Assembly: GCA_015272165.1 (NCBI GenBank)
Contig: JACYMF010000086.1
Coordinates: 1-61,682 of the forward strand
DNA: 61,682 nucleotides
DNA from: Cyanobacterium sp. T60_A2020_053
GTDB lineage: Bacteria; Cyanobacteriota; Cyanobacteriia; Cyanobacteriales; Cyanobacteriaceae
Direction: 5' to 3'
The notes under the pieces: model-generated
What the model was told of the DNA's origin: nothing
What the model saw: only the letters and a program-made list of their open reading frames with translations
Databases searched by the model: none
Shown here: positions 19,534 to 29,665 of the stretch, piece after piece
Layout of the letters: each line of letters starts with the position of its first letter
How positions within the stretch are numbered: position 1 is the first letter of the stretch
Program-made: the position numbers and the translations under genes

Positions 19534-21060
<1,527 letters not shown>

Positions 21061-21114
21061 TTGATTGCTTAATCCAATTCTTCTCCCATGGGAGATACCC
21101 TCACCCTAACCCCT

Positions 21115-21347
21115 CTCCCATAGCAGGGTGTTTTCAAAGTCAGGATCAAAATTGATTTGTTTTTGACAAGAAGACAATATAAGGATGATCCCCCCCAACC
21201 CCCCTTAAAAAGGGGGGAGATTCAGGGAGACAGGAGGATTTTTTACTATTAATTGATTTATTAGTAGTTAAAAACCTCTGAATTTCAGATTATTGGCTAG
21301 TTTGAGAAACTAACATTTTTGAGAATGAAAACGCCCCTCTCCCATAG
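21115..21347. mobile_element. Family C transposon relic (copy 1) between atpA and gamma
   Basis: A 215-bp element (21124-21338) starting CAGGGTGTTTTCAAAG. Its other end is the inverted GAATGAAAACGCCC (last bases altered). The flanks are a 9-bp duplication CTCCCATAG (21115-21123 and 21339-21347). The site is the apex of a CTCC/GGAG hairpin. No coding capacity. It carries an internal C6/G6 palindrome shared with copy 3. The CAGGG ends and 8-10 bp duplications recall ISAs1-type elements, but that is from memory. Confidence 0.85.
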
Positions 21348-21446
21348 GAGATACCCTCACCCCAACCCCTCTCCCATAGGAGAGGGGCTAAAGAGAAAGG
21401 GGTATAAATAAAAAATCAATATTTATAATCAATATCAGTTAAGATT

Positions 21447-22394
21447 ATGTCCAATTTAAAAGCCATTCGAGATCGTATTGACTCGGTAAAAAATACGAAA
21501 AAGATTACGGAAGCCATGCGTTTAGTAGCGGCGGCTAAAGTGCGGAGGGCGCAGGAACAAGTTACCGCAACTCGTCCTTTTGCTGATGCTTTAGCTCAAG
21601 TTTTATACGGGTTGCAAGGGCGCTTACGCAATGAAGATGTGGATTTACCTTTGTTACAACAAAGAGAAGTTAAAACCGTTGCTTTGTTAGTAGTGACGGG
21701 AGATCGTGGTTTGTGCGGTAGCTACAATTCCAGTATTATCAAAAAAGCTGAACAGCGCGCGGCGGAATTGAAAGCACAGGGGCTTAATTACACTTTTTTA
21801 ACGGTAGGTAAAAAAGCATCCCAGTATTTTCAGCGCCGAGAAGAACCTATTACGCAAAAATATTTTGGTTTAGAGCAAATTCCCACGGCGAATGATTCTG
21901 GCAAAATTGCTGATGAGTTATTATCGCAATTCTTCTCAGAAAATGTGGATAGGGTAGAGTTAATTTATACTCGTTTTGTGTCTTTAATTAGTTCTAAACC
22001 TGTGATTCAAACTCTTTTACCTCTTACTCCCCAAGGTTTAGAGGTTCAGGATGATGAAATTTTCCGTTTAATTGTGCGTGGTGGCACTTTTGCGGTGGAA
22101 AGAGAAGCGGTATCAACCCAAAAAACTGATTTTCCTAAAGATATGATTTTTGAACAAAATCCTGTGCAAATTCTTGATTCTCTTTTACCTTTATACATCA
22201 ATAATCAATTATTGCGCGGTTTACAAGAGGCGGCGGCTAGTGAGTTGGCGGCACGGATGACGGCAATGAATAATGCTAGTCAAAATGCTAGTGATTTGAT
22301 GAAGACTCTTACTTTATCTTATAACAAGGCTCGTCAGGCTTCTATTACTCAGCAAATTCTTGAGGTTGTTTCTGGTGCCAACGCGCTGGGTTAG
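21447..22394 (+). CDS. atpG: ATP synthase F1 subunit gamma
   Basis: A 315-residue rotor shaft (AtpC in cyanobacterial naming). N-terminal helix [21 protein letters not shown] and C-terminal [18 protein letters not shown] are canonical. The extra ~30-residue stretch in the middle (around [21 protein letters not shown]) is the known cyanobacterial/plastid insertion involved in controlling ATP hydrolysis, without the plastid redox cysteine pair. Last gene of the operon. A strong terminator follows 13 bases after the stop. Confidence 0.95.
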   Translation: MSNLKAIRDRIDSVKNTKKITEAMRLVAAAKVRRAQEQVTATRPFADALAQVLYGLQGRLRNEDVDLPLLQQREVKTVALLVVTGDRGLCGSYNSSIIKKAEQRAAELKAQGLNYTFLTVGKKASQYFQRREEPITQKYFGLEQIPTANDSGKIADELLSQFFSENVDRVELIYTRFVSLISSKPVIQTLLPLTPQGLEVQDDEIFRLIVRGGTFAVEREAVSTQKTDFPKDMIFEQNPVQILDSLLPLYINNQLLRGLQEAAASELAARMTAMNNASQNASDLMKTLTLSYNKARQASITQQILEVVSGANALG

Positions 22395-22406
22395 CCCTCA
22401 CCCCAA

Positions 22407-22439
22407 CCCCTCTCCCACTGGGAGAGGGGCTTTTTTTTT
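22407..22439 (+). terminator. Intrinsic terminator of the atp operon
   Basis: Perfect 10-bp stem CCCCTCTCCC/GGGAGAGGGG with a three-base loop ACT, followed by C and nine T. This is the same GC-rich palindrome family in which the family C elements are inserted elsewhere. Confidence 0.9.
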
Positions 22440-22511
22440 AATTTTGATCAACTATAATGATATAGATATATGGCTCGATTAAGCTAACTATATTTTCAAT
22501 AACATATAAAA

Positions 22512-22733
22512 ATGACTACTATTAATCTTCAAGAAGCAAAAAAACAGTTAGATATTTTGTTAGAAAATGCGCTCAATGGAGAGGAAGTAATTATCACAGA
22601 AGATAATGAACCAGTCTTAAAATTAACTCTTCTTAGATCAAAAACACCAAGAAAACCGGGGAGTGCCAAGGGGAAAATTTTGATTTCTCAAGATTTTGAT
22701 TCTCCATTGACAGATTTTAAGGATTATATGTAA
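22512..22733 (+). CDS. Type II antitoxin, Phd/YefM family (VapB-like)
   Basis: A 73-residue protein with the Phd/YefM N-terminal fold (INLQEAKKQLDILLENALNGEEVIITEDNEPVLKL) and a Gly/Lys-rich then acidic tail that would wrap the toxin (PGSAKGKI, FDSPLTDF). Its stop overlaps the start of the PIN-domain gene by one base (TAATG), the usual coupling in toxin-antitoxin pairs. It probably autoregulates. Confidence 0.88.
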   Translation: MTTINLQEAKKQLDILLENALNGEEVIITEDNEPVLKLTLLRSKTPRKPGSAKGKILISQDFDSPLTDFKDYM

Positions 22734-23119
22734 TGAAAATAATCATTGATACTCATATTTTTCTTTGGTATGTAACTGATGATAATAAACTAAGCGATAA
22801 TTCTAAAAAAATTATTAATCAAAGAGAGAATATTATTTATTTGATTCAGGCTAGTATTTGGGAAATGGCAATAAAATATAGTCAGGAAAAACTTAATTTT
22901 GACTCCCCTTTTTTAGAATTTATTAACCAACAAATTAAAATTAATAGTTTTGAAATTTTGAGTTTTAATTTATTACATTTTGAACAAGTGACAAAACTGC
23001 CTTTTCATCATCGAGACCCATTTGATCGTATGATTATTTCTCAAGCTATGGTCGAAAAAATTCCCTTGATTAGTTATGATTCTCTGTTTAATTGTTATGA
23101 TATTAAGCTAATCAAATAA
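22733..23119 (+). CDS. vapC: PIN-domain toxin, VapC-like (Sll0205 type)
   Basis: A 128-residue ribonuclease. Acidic PIN residues are visible: D6 in IIDTHIFLWY, E in SIWEMAIK, D98-region in HHRDPFDRMIISQA, and a C-terminal D in ISYDSLF. Of the same subfamily as the second toxin at 48675-49052 (shared HH.DPFDRM.I.QAM). Likely cleaves RNA when the upstream antitoxin is degraded. Confidence 0.88.
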   Translation: MKIIIDTHIFLWYVTDDNKLSDNSKKIINQRENIIYLIQASIWEMAIKYSQEKLNFDSPFLEFINQQIKINSFEILSFNLLHFEQVTKLPFHHRDPFDRMIISQAMVEKIPLISYDSLFNCYDIKLIK

Positions 23120-23660
23120 ACCAGCAATTAATTTTTTTATAATGAGTAAAGAGGATCCCCCTAAATCCCCCTTAAAAAAAGGGACTTGACGAGAATCAAT
23201 GTACCTCATTATCGTGAAAAACGCTATATCCTTATTTTTTGATTATAACCACCCCAACCCCTCCTAGCCTCCCCTTAATAAGCAGGGTGTTTTCAAAGTC
23301 AGGATCAAAATTGATTTGTTTTTGACAAGAAGACAGGTTGACAGGGAGACAGGAGGATTTTTTACTATTAATTGATTTATTAGTAGTTAAAAACCTCTGA
23401 ATTTCAGATTATTGGCTAGTTTGAGAAACTAACATTTTTGAGAATGAAAACGCCCTGCTTAATAAGGGGAGGGGAAGAATATAGATTTAATTTATTTTTG
23501 TTGGGTTTTGTTGCCTCAACCCAACCGACAAGGTTTGTTTTTATGGGCGACTATATTCAGGGTATAATCCCAAGATTCCTTCAGCCGAAACGTTACAGAT
23601 ACCTCTATCGGTGATTAAACCTGTGATGAGGCGCGCTGGTGGAGGGCTCTAAAAAAAATT
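23120..23660. other. Repeat-filled intergenic region
   Basis: Holds a C/G-rich palindromic patch near 23155-23190, family C relic copy 2 (23283-23457) and about 200 bases of unassigned sequence. No gene is visible. Confidence 0.5.
23274..23466. mobile_element. Family C transposon relic (copy 2)
   Basis: A 175-bp element (23283-23457) with ends CAGGGTGTTTTC and GAAAACGCCCTG, flanked by an exact 9-bp duplication CTTAATAAG. Removing it restores a hairpin CCTCCCCTT-AAT-AAGGGGAGG, so the insertion lies exactly in the loop. It lacks the ~40-base internal palindrome of copies 1 and 3. Confidence 0.9.
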
Positions 23661-25769
23661 TTATGGTGAGCTTTCAGGCTGAAAAGGTTGAGTATCACCA
23701 CTCCAGTTAAAATTACTAAGACGAAAATTAATAGAGCCGATTTCTAAAATGGGATTATAGCGTAACAAAACACCATAGGAACGGCGACTATATTCTAAAA
23801 TATAATCAGTGCTAATGGTGTCACCACTGTCAAGGTTTAAATATGTTTGTACTCCTCCCCGCACGGGACCGTAAAATTGTTGACTTAAACCCATGCTTAA
23901 AACTCGATTATCAGCAAAGCGATCAAATAGAAATGGGGAGTTACCATCACCGAAGCCCTGACTATAGCTCACATTAAAGCCAGTATAGTCGAAATACTGA
24001 CGAGAAAAATTACCAATTTGTCCTTGTAAACCCACTGTACCAATAATCGATGTCTGTAAGTCTGAGCTACTGTAATGACTAGCAACGGCGGTTAAACCGG
24101 TGGTAAAGTTTAAAAATGGGGTGATGGGCGCTGGGGTATATTTTAAGCCACTATCAGGAGTTGGAGGTAAGGCTTCTCCTTGCCAAAGGGGTATACTACC
24201 GTTAATAATTCCCGCCACTTGGCTTCGAGTTAAATTAGTCAGGCGATCTTCATTGTTGTTACTTAGTAATTCTGGGCGATCGGTGTCGGCAGTTATATTT
24301 TGAATGCCCCCTTGATAGGTAAAACCATAGCGCCCTCCATCGAGGCGAATCAAGGGGGAGGTAATAACTGCACCGATACTTTGTTCAACGGTTTGAAAGC
24401 CCAAAGAGCCGTTAAAAAGCCGTTCTCGACTGCTGAATGAGCCTGTTAAGGTGTAGGGATTATTAAGATTACCGATTTTATGTTCTATGGTACTATTACC
24501 ACGCAAACGGTTGCCAATATTACTTAAATCTAATCCCGTGACATTAACGGTAGAAATTAACTCCGTGCGCTCGTCAAATGCCCAATCTAATTTAACTACC
24601 AAACCAAAACTGGAGGGGTTGAGGATGCCACCATTATCATCAGGATTGGGGATATTTTCATCTCGGATGGAGTCAGGATATAAAGCTCGTTGAATTAAAA
24701 ATTGTGGAGTGATACTAAGAACAATATTATTCTCATCGTAGAGGTTGAAATCTCGCTCGAAATATAAACCTCCTAAGTCTTCTCCGTCAAAGCCAAAGGA
24801 AAACAAAAAAGGGCGGCGACGACGGGGGCTAAAAATTAATTCATTAAAAAATAAAGGAGCAGTCAAACCTTGTTCAAATACTACCCTAGAATTAGTTGTT
24901 GTTAATTTATCCCGTTGTGGAGCAATGTTCTCCAGACGGGCGCTGTCTGCCCGAACTTCTATATCTGGAGGCGAAAAGGGATCATTGGTAATGCTAATAC
25001 CTTTTGCTGTCCAATTTTCCCCGTCAAATTCCACTGTGTCTGCTTCAAATCTTAACTTAGTCACCTTTCCCCCACTTTCAATGAAAGGTGTTCCTAATCG
25101 TCTTTGTAACACAGAAATATCATCTGTACTACCTAAAACAAAATTAATGCCATCGATAGAGCGCACTTGGGTAATGGGTTGATTAGCTTGGGGTTGAGGT
25201 CGAAAACCAATAGCGCCCTCCCCCTCAAGGTCAAAATCCACGTCTTGTTCTAAAGTAGTTTGGTTAATAACGCCACGGGCTTGGGTGATTACCCCTTGAT
25301 TCTGCACGAAATAGTATTCAAATTTTTCTCCTTTGAGAATTTGTTCTCCCCTTTCGAGGGTGACATCCCCTGTGGCTACGGCGATGCGAGTATTAAGGTT
25401 AACTTGTACCTCATTAGCAGTTAATATTCCATTGGCAAAACGGATGGTAACATTTCCTTTGGCATTGATGACCCGATTTTGATCTAAGTATTCCTGCTCA
25501 TCGGCGGTAATTTCTACTACATTTAAAACTTCTTCGATGGTAATGGTGGGAGAGTCTTGCACCATCTGCCAATCTTGTGATTGGGTATCAAAATCAATGC
25601 GATATTGTTTACCTTCCTTGGTGGTGGTAATTAATCTGACAATTTCTGTAGCGGTGGAGGGCGCTGGGTTACTCACAGAGGAGATTTCCGTTAAACTTCT
25701 AAAATCAGTTAATTGATTTTCTGTTACGGTAGGCAAGGTTATTAACGAACTGGAAAGGAAACCAATCAT
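23661..25769 (-). CDS. LptD/OstA-like outer-membrane protein (DUF3769)
   Basis: A 702-residue cyanobacterial outer-membrane barrel of the LPS-assembly type. Residues about 85-165 form an OstA/LptA-like beta-jellyroll (DQNRVINAKGNVTIRFANGI, TGDVTLERGEQILKGEKFEYY). The rest is rich in alternating barrel strands (SYSQGFGDGNSPFLFDR, LLRYNPILEIGSINFRLS). Probably carries LPS to the outer leaflet, as LptD does. The plant homologue at the chloroplast envelope is related. No obvious signal peptide beyond a short hydrophobic start (MIGFLSSSLITL), so the true start may differ. Confidence 0.75.
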   Translation of the reverse strand: MIGFLSSSLITLPTVTENQLTDFRSLTEISSVSNPAPSTATEIVRLITTTKEGKQYRIDFDTQSQDWQMVQDSPTITIEEVLNVVEITADEQEYLDQNRVINAKGNVTIRFANGILTANEVQVNLNTRIAVATGDVTLERGEQILKGEKFEYYFVQNQGVITQARGVINQTTLEQDVDFDLEGEGAIGFRPQPQANQPITQVRSIDGINFVLGSTDDISVLQRRLGTPFIESGGKVTKLRFEADTVEFDGENWTAKGISITNDPFSPPDIEVRADSARLENIAPQRDKLTTTNSRVVFEQGLTAPLFFNELIFSPRRRRPFLFSFGFDGEDLGGLYFERDFNLYDENNIVLSITPQFLIQRALYPDSIRDENIPNPDDNGGILNPSSFGLVVKLDWAFDERTELISTVNVTGLDLSNIGNRLRGNSTIEHKIGNLNNPYTLTGSFSSRERLFNGSLGFQTVEQSIGAVITSPLIRLDGGRYGFTYQGGIQNITADTDRPELLSNNNEDRLTNLTRSQVAGIINGSIPLWQGEALPPTPDSGLKYTPAPITPFLNFTTGLTAVASHYSSSDLQTSIIGTVGLQGQIGNFSRQYFDYTGFNVSYSQGFGDGNSPFLFDRFADNRVLSMGLSQQFYGPVRGGVQTYLNLDSGDTISTDYILEYSRRSYGVLLRYNPILEIGSINFRLSNFNWSGDTQPFQPESSP

Positions 25770-26086
25770 GGCGAATCAAGGGAGTTAGTTAAATGGACAA
25801 CGGTTAGAGCTAAATAGGTAGATAAGCAAAATTAATTGTGATTTTTATTTTTTCTAAAGCTATGATAACAAGGGGTTTAAACCCCTTGCCCATATACAAT
25901 TAACTTTGCACAATAACTTATAGGCTAAGTAGGTTGGGTTAGCCATAGCGTAACCCAACTTTGCTTAAAATTTCCTGTTCAATATAAATATAGCAATCCT
26001 AAGTCTTTAGTTTATAAGAATTTCACCCGGAACCTGACACCCGGAACCTGACACCTCCCCTCACCAAAATACTTTTTCAGCAAATC
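25770..26086. other. Intergenic region with palindrome and relic fragment
   Basis: Contains a perfect 20-base palindrome (25869-25888) and a family A relic fragment (about 25985-26088). Remaining sequence has no visible feature. Confidence 0.5.
25869..25888. repeat. Perfect palindrome CAAGGGGTTTAAACCCCTTG
   Basis: Twenty-base perfect inverted repeat downstream of the acidic-protein gene at 26087-27688. Same family as 17627, 33966 and 53973. May serve as a terminator-like element for the minus-strand gene, though there is no T tract. Confidence 0.75.
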
Positions 26087-26088
26087 CT
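25985..26088 (-). mobile_element. Family A relic fragment forming a gene's stop codon
   Basis: Read on the minus strand it starts TA-GGATTTGCTGAAAAAGT and continues with the GTGTCAGG-rich body of the family. The TA of the junction plus the first G is the TAG stop of the gene at 26087-27688. The far end has been lost. Confidence 0.75.
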
Positions 26089-27688
26089 AGATAGAATCAA
26101 ATAAATCTTCTAAACCAGCATCTTCTACTGAAATCATGGTAGTTTCAAAAAAACCAAGAATATCTTTCATCTCAGGATTTCCCTTACTAGCGCCCGTCAC
26201 CCCCATAGCGAAAGCCACGGCACAACAACCATCAAACTCCTCCACCTTTTCTTGCCATTTATTTAAGGCTTTCATAAAACGAGCATCACAGTTAATTTCA
26301 CTGAGCAAATAATATTCATCCTCATAAGTTTGAATCACCACCAAACAAACCTTTTCACCATCATGATTTCCTAACGCAAAGCAAAGGGATTCGATGCCAT
26401 CATCTTCCGCTAAAACGTCAATTATTTCCTTAATCTTACCTCTGGTATTTTGAACCATAAAAGTAGGGATATTACTATCTGGTGCAAAATCCAAAATGTC
26501 TGTTAAATCCAGATGACTACCACGTTTATCATCAATTATTGGTAAAGCTAGAATCGGCACAAAACCAAAGTTAAACATCGACCCTGACGGAATTAAGTTA
26601 GTTTTTAAAACAACATCATCATCATCATCATCGTCTCCCATTTCCTCTAACTCTACCGCTAACTCTGGCATGGTGTTTACCTGCACAGAAAAAGATTCAT
26701 TTTTATCCCAAGGTAAAGTTAACTTAAAAGTAGTGGTTAATAAATCTAAAGGCTCTTTTTCTAATTCCTTTTCAAATTGGGCAAAGAATAAGCCCAGCGC
26801 CCTCACCGCCAAATAAACGGGAATAGCCTCTTCCTGTTCGCTAATGGGTCGAATACCCTCATAAGGATGAATACTGCCAAATAACGCCTCAACTTCATCA
26901 TCATCTTTACTAAATAAATCAAATAAATTTCCCTTCTTATCATCATCTTCATCATGAGAAAAATTTAAAAACCAACAATCCTGCTGTAAAAAAGACCGCT
27001 CCAACTCTGCTTCACTGGCTTCATCATCCAAATCCACCGCCAAACTTCTAAACTGTTTCATGGAGTCTAAAGAGCGATAAAAAATCACCCCAAACTCTTT
27101 ACCCATCATGCCCATAACACAAGCATAAAGAGATTCAACATCATGGGTATTAAGCTGAATCTCGATAATGTCATACTCAGCGATTAAATTCCAAATTTCT
27201 TGATCCCAAATCAAGTTAATGGCTTCTTTCTCCAATTCTTGCATCCACGCAACTGGAATATTAATACTCGAATCTTGTTGAAAAAGTTTAAAATTACGCC
27301 AAATTTCGTCCAATAAAGGTAAATCTGGTTGATAATCCACAGTGATTGCTAAATCTTGTAGCGCCCCTCTTAAAAAAAACTGTAATTCTCGATCTTTAAC
27401 AACCACTTTTTGGGGGCGACAAGGCTCACCCGGGCTATGGGGATTTTCAATGGCTTTTAATAAAGCCCTTACCATAGCTTCAAAACCGGTATCTTTGCGT
27501 ATGACATCCATGGAACGTACAATGCCCTCTGACGCATCAATCCAGAGAATACACTGGGCTGTTTCTGCTAAATCAGGATCGATATTTTCCATCATTTCTT
27601 CTACCGGAAACATATTCCCTTCCCACACATTAGAAAGTTGTGGAATGCGCTGTAAACGTTTTTTCGTAGTGATGGGTAATGACGACAT
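26087..27688 (-). CDS. Acidic conserved cyanobacterial protein of unknown function
   Basis: A 533-residue soluble acidic protein, with clusters such as EEMGDDDDDDDVVLK, and no signal peptide or membrane helix. It starts with a segment reading ILWIDASEGIVRSMDVIRKDTGF and has several alpha/beta stretches ending EYYLLSEINCDARFMKALNKW. It may correspond to DUF6930-type cyanobacterial/plastid proteins, but I am not certain. No catalytic motif is recognised. Its stop codon lies at the junction with a family A transposon relic, so the last residues may have been trimmed. Confidence 0.55.
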   Translation of the reverse strand: MSSLPITTKKRLQRIPQLSNVWEGNMFPVEEMMENIDPDLAETAQCILWIDASEGIVRSMDVIRKDTGFEAMVRALLKAIENPHSPGEPCRPQKVVVKDRELQFFLRGALQDLAITVDYQPDLPLLDEIWRNFKLFQQDSSINIPVAWMQELEKEAINLIWDQEIWNLIAEYDIIEIQLNTHDVESLYACVMGMMGKEFGVIFYRSLDSMKQFRSLAVDLDDEASEAELERSFLQQDCWFLNFSHDEDDDKKGNLFDLFSKDDDEVEALFGSIHPYEGIRPISEQEEAIPVYLAVRALGLFFAQFEKELEKEPLDLLTTTFKLTLPWDKNESFSVQVNTMPELAVELEEMGDDDDDDDVVLKTNLIPSGSMFNFGFVPILALPIIDDKRGSHLDLTDILDFAPDSNIPTFMVQNTRGKIKEIIDVLAEDDGIESLCFALGNHDGEKVCLVVIQTYEDEYYLLSEINCDARFMKALNKWQEKVEEFDGCCAVAFAMGVTGASKGNPEMKDILGFFETTMISVEDAGLEDLFDSI

Positions 27689-27769
27689 GGGCAGTGGTAA
27701 TAATTTATCCTCTCAAGATAATAGCAAAAAATGCGTCAAAAGGGCAAAGTTAAAAGGGCAAAGGTTTTA

Positions 27770-27822
27770 TGAATTATGAATTATGAATTATGAATTATGA
27801 ATTATGAATTATGAATTATGAA
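27770..27822. repeat. Heptanucleotide array (GAATTAT)n
   Basis: About seven tandem copies of GAATTAT. The same array occurs at 39115-39167. Preceded by AGGGCAAA-type units. Confidence 0.9.
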
Positions 27823-27832
27823 TTATAATCCT

Positions 27833-27916
27833 CCTCTGCTTCCCCTGCTTCCCCTGCTTCCCCTGCTTCCCCTGCTTCCCCTTCTCCCTCTGCTTCCCCT
27901 TCTCCCTCTGCTTCCC
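27833..27916. repeat. Pyrimidine-rich nonamer array (CCCCTGCTT)n
   Basis: Tandem CCCCTGCTT and CCCCTTCTCCCTCTGCTT units, strongly strand-asymmetric (all C/T apart from one G per unit), directly next to the heptanucleotide array and just 3' of the SLH gene. Confidence 0.85.
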
Positions 27917-27934
27917 CAGCGCCCTTCACCGTAG

Positions 27935-29173
27935 TTAATTAATAACTAAAGGTTGATTGAGCGTAACATTAAGATCAGTTTCCGGACGAATAACCAATAA
28001 ATCAACCCGATTCATGCCTAAAAACTGCGGAATTAAAGTGGCTAAAATTCCACCACCAGTACCGATTAAAAGTTCTTCTGTGGCAATGGCACGGTCTCCT
28101 GTTACGGCTGAAATGGCTGCTGCTGCTGCTGTGCCTAAAGCTGCATTTTTCAACAAATTACCAGTATCTGTGCCTCTGGCAACGCTTTCAGTCTCGGTAA
28201 TTACTTGAGAAGATGCGTTGATGGTGTAAGTGCGCCCGTTGGTCAATATTAATTGTTGAGCAATGAAACGAGTACCGTTTTCTGTGGGGCGTAATTCTCC
28301 CTTGACTTCGCTATCTCTGGGAATTAAAACACTACCCTGACTATTAACAACATTTTGGGAAACCTTGAGGGTAATGGGTGCAGTTTCTTGTTTGGTAATT
28401 AAAATTTTATCGGCGCGGTAACTGACAGGAATTTGAGTTCCCGCCATAAGATTATTATTATTACTGACAGGTAATTGGGTAACAATATAAGGAGAATTGA
28501 TTTGGCTAACTTGCCCTTGAGATAGTAAACCTTGATAAATAAGAGCAGCCACTTCTGCCCTTGTGGCATTACGTTGGGGGTTTAATTGCTGAGGACTAGG
28601 ATAATTTACGACTATTTTTTTCTCTGTGGCTGCGGCGATGGGCGCTCTGGCAAAGTTAGAGATACTACCATTATCGTTATAAAAACCCACCACTGTATTA
28701 ACATCATTGGTAGCACTATAGTTTAAACCGTTAGCAAGGGATACTAAGACTTGTTCTCTGGGAATATTTTGTTCAGGGCGGAAAACGTCTCCCGGATAAC
28801 CAGACAAGAAACCCATACTATAAGCACGACTAATGGCATCATTCGCCCAATAGTTACTAGCTACGTCTTGGAAGCGAGGGGCGCTACGAATGTTATTTTT
28901 CGTCATGGCTTTTTGCACCATGGCGGCGAATTGCGCTCTGGTGACGGGCGCTTCTGGTTTAAATGTACCATCAGGAAAACCAGCAATTACCCCTCTACTC
29001 ACTAAAGCTGTAATAAATTGATTTGCCCAATGGTTATCAGAAACATCATTAAATTGTCTTGCTGGTGTTTGGGCGGTGACGGGCGCTGGATTAATAAAAC
29101 TTTCTACTAGGGGAATGGTAGCAGTTGAGCCTAACGCTAAGGCTAAAATTAAAGATGTCGTTTGCTTATACAT
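27935..29173 (-). CDS. SLH-domain envelope protein
   Basis: A 412-residue exported protein with a signal peptide (about 1-35, ending PVTAQTPA) and three S-layer-homology units: DVSDNHWANQFITALVSRGV..FPDGTFKPEAPVTRAQFA (about 42-95), DVASNYWANDAISRAYSMGF (about 103-160), and a third degenerate one to about 215. The C-terminal half (about 250-412) is beta-rich with a Gly/Ala-rich helix (LGTAAAAAISAVTG). The SLH part would bind peptidoglycan-linked polymer. The C-terminal half is unlike the OprB barrel of typical SLH porins, and its role is unknown. Confidence 0.85.
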   Translation of the reverse strand: MYKQTTSLILALALGSTATIPLVESFINPAPVTAQTPARQFNDVSDNHWANQFITALVSRGVIAGFPDGTFKPEAPVTRAQFAAMVQKAMTKNNIRSAPRFQDVASNYWANDAISRAYSMGFLSGYPGDVFRPEQNIPREQVLVSLANGLNYSATNDVNTVVGFYNDNGSISNFARAPIAAATEKKIVVNYPSPQQLNPQRNATRAEVAALIYQGLLSQGQVSQINSPYIVTQLPVSNNNNLMAGTQIPVSYRADKILITKQETAPITLKVSQNVVNSQGSVLIPRDSEVKGELRPTENGTRFIAQQLILTNGRTYTINASSQVITETESVARGTDTGNLLKNAALGTAAAAAISAVTGDRAIATEELLIGTGGGILATLIPQFLGMNRVDLLVIRPETDLNVTLNQPLVIN

Positions 29174-29236
29174 AATATTGCTTCATAAGTTTTGTTCTCT
29201 TGACCATAACAATAACTTTTAAGTTCCTACTAATTA

Positions 29237-29591
29237 GGGGTTTCTGAAAAATTATTTTAGTGAAGGGAGGTGTCAGGTTTCGGGTGTCAGGTTTCAGGTG
29301 AAATGCTTATAAATTAGAGAGTTAAGCCAAATAGTTATTTTTCATAAATTGCTCATTTGTATCAATAATTTTTGATGGGAATGGAAAAAATACAGTATTT
29401 TTAGAGAAAAAAGACTATCTTTGGCACTTTTTCTGGGTTTCATTCTGCTTACAGCGCATTTCACATGAATAAACCACGTTTTTTGTTTCTCGCAAAGGGA
29501 ATCTTTGTGACTATCTAAATTGTGGTTTAAGGAAATGAAAACTGCTGTAAAACCTTTCTTTTAAAAGAGTTTTGATTTATTTAGCAAACCC
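29237..29591. mobile_element. Family A relic (355 bp) carrying a nested element
   Basis: Ends GGGGTTTCTGAAAAA and TTATTTAGCAAACCC, flanked by TA on both sides. Longer than the 256-bp copies because of a 96-bp insertion (29452-29547) described separately. 64 bases upstream of the SLH gene start, so it may contribute promoter sequence. Confidence 0.85.
29452..29547. mobile_element. Nested 96-bp element within family A relic
   Basis: Terminal inverted repeats are CAGCGCATTTC..AAACCAC at the left and, inverted, CAGCAGTTTTCATTTCC..AAACCAC at the right, flanked by TA on both sides. It is absent from the 256-bp copies. 256 + 96 + 2 is within one base of the observed 355. A second, smaller mobile family inserted into the first. 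Confidence 0.75.
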
Positions 29592-29601
29592 TAATTGTTT
29601 T

Positions 29602-29636
29602 CACAGGGTTGAATAATATTCAACCCCTACAAGTCG
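29602..29636. repeat. Palindrome GGTTGAATAATATTCAACC
   Basis: Imperfect copy of the 35-base palindrome found perfect at 41817-41851. Just 3' of the aas gene on the minus strand, so a terminator-like role is possible. Confidence 0.6.
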
Positions 29637-29665
29637 AGAAAAAATGATTTCAGGAGAAGTGTATT

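Noticed and set aside
27770-27916. Repeat arrays considered as a CRISPR
   Set aside because: Units are 7-9 bases and contiguous with no unique spacers.
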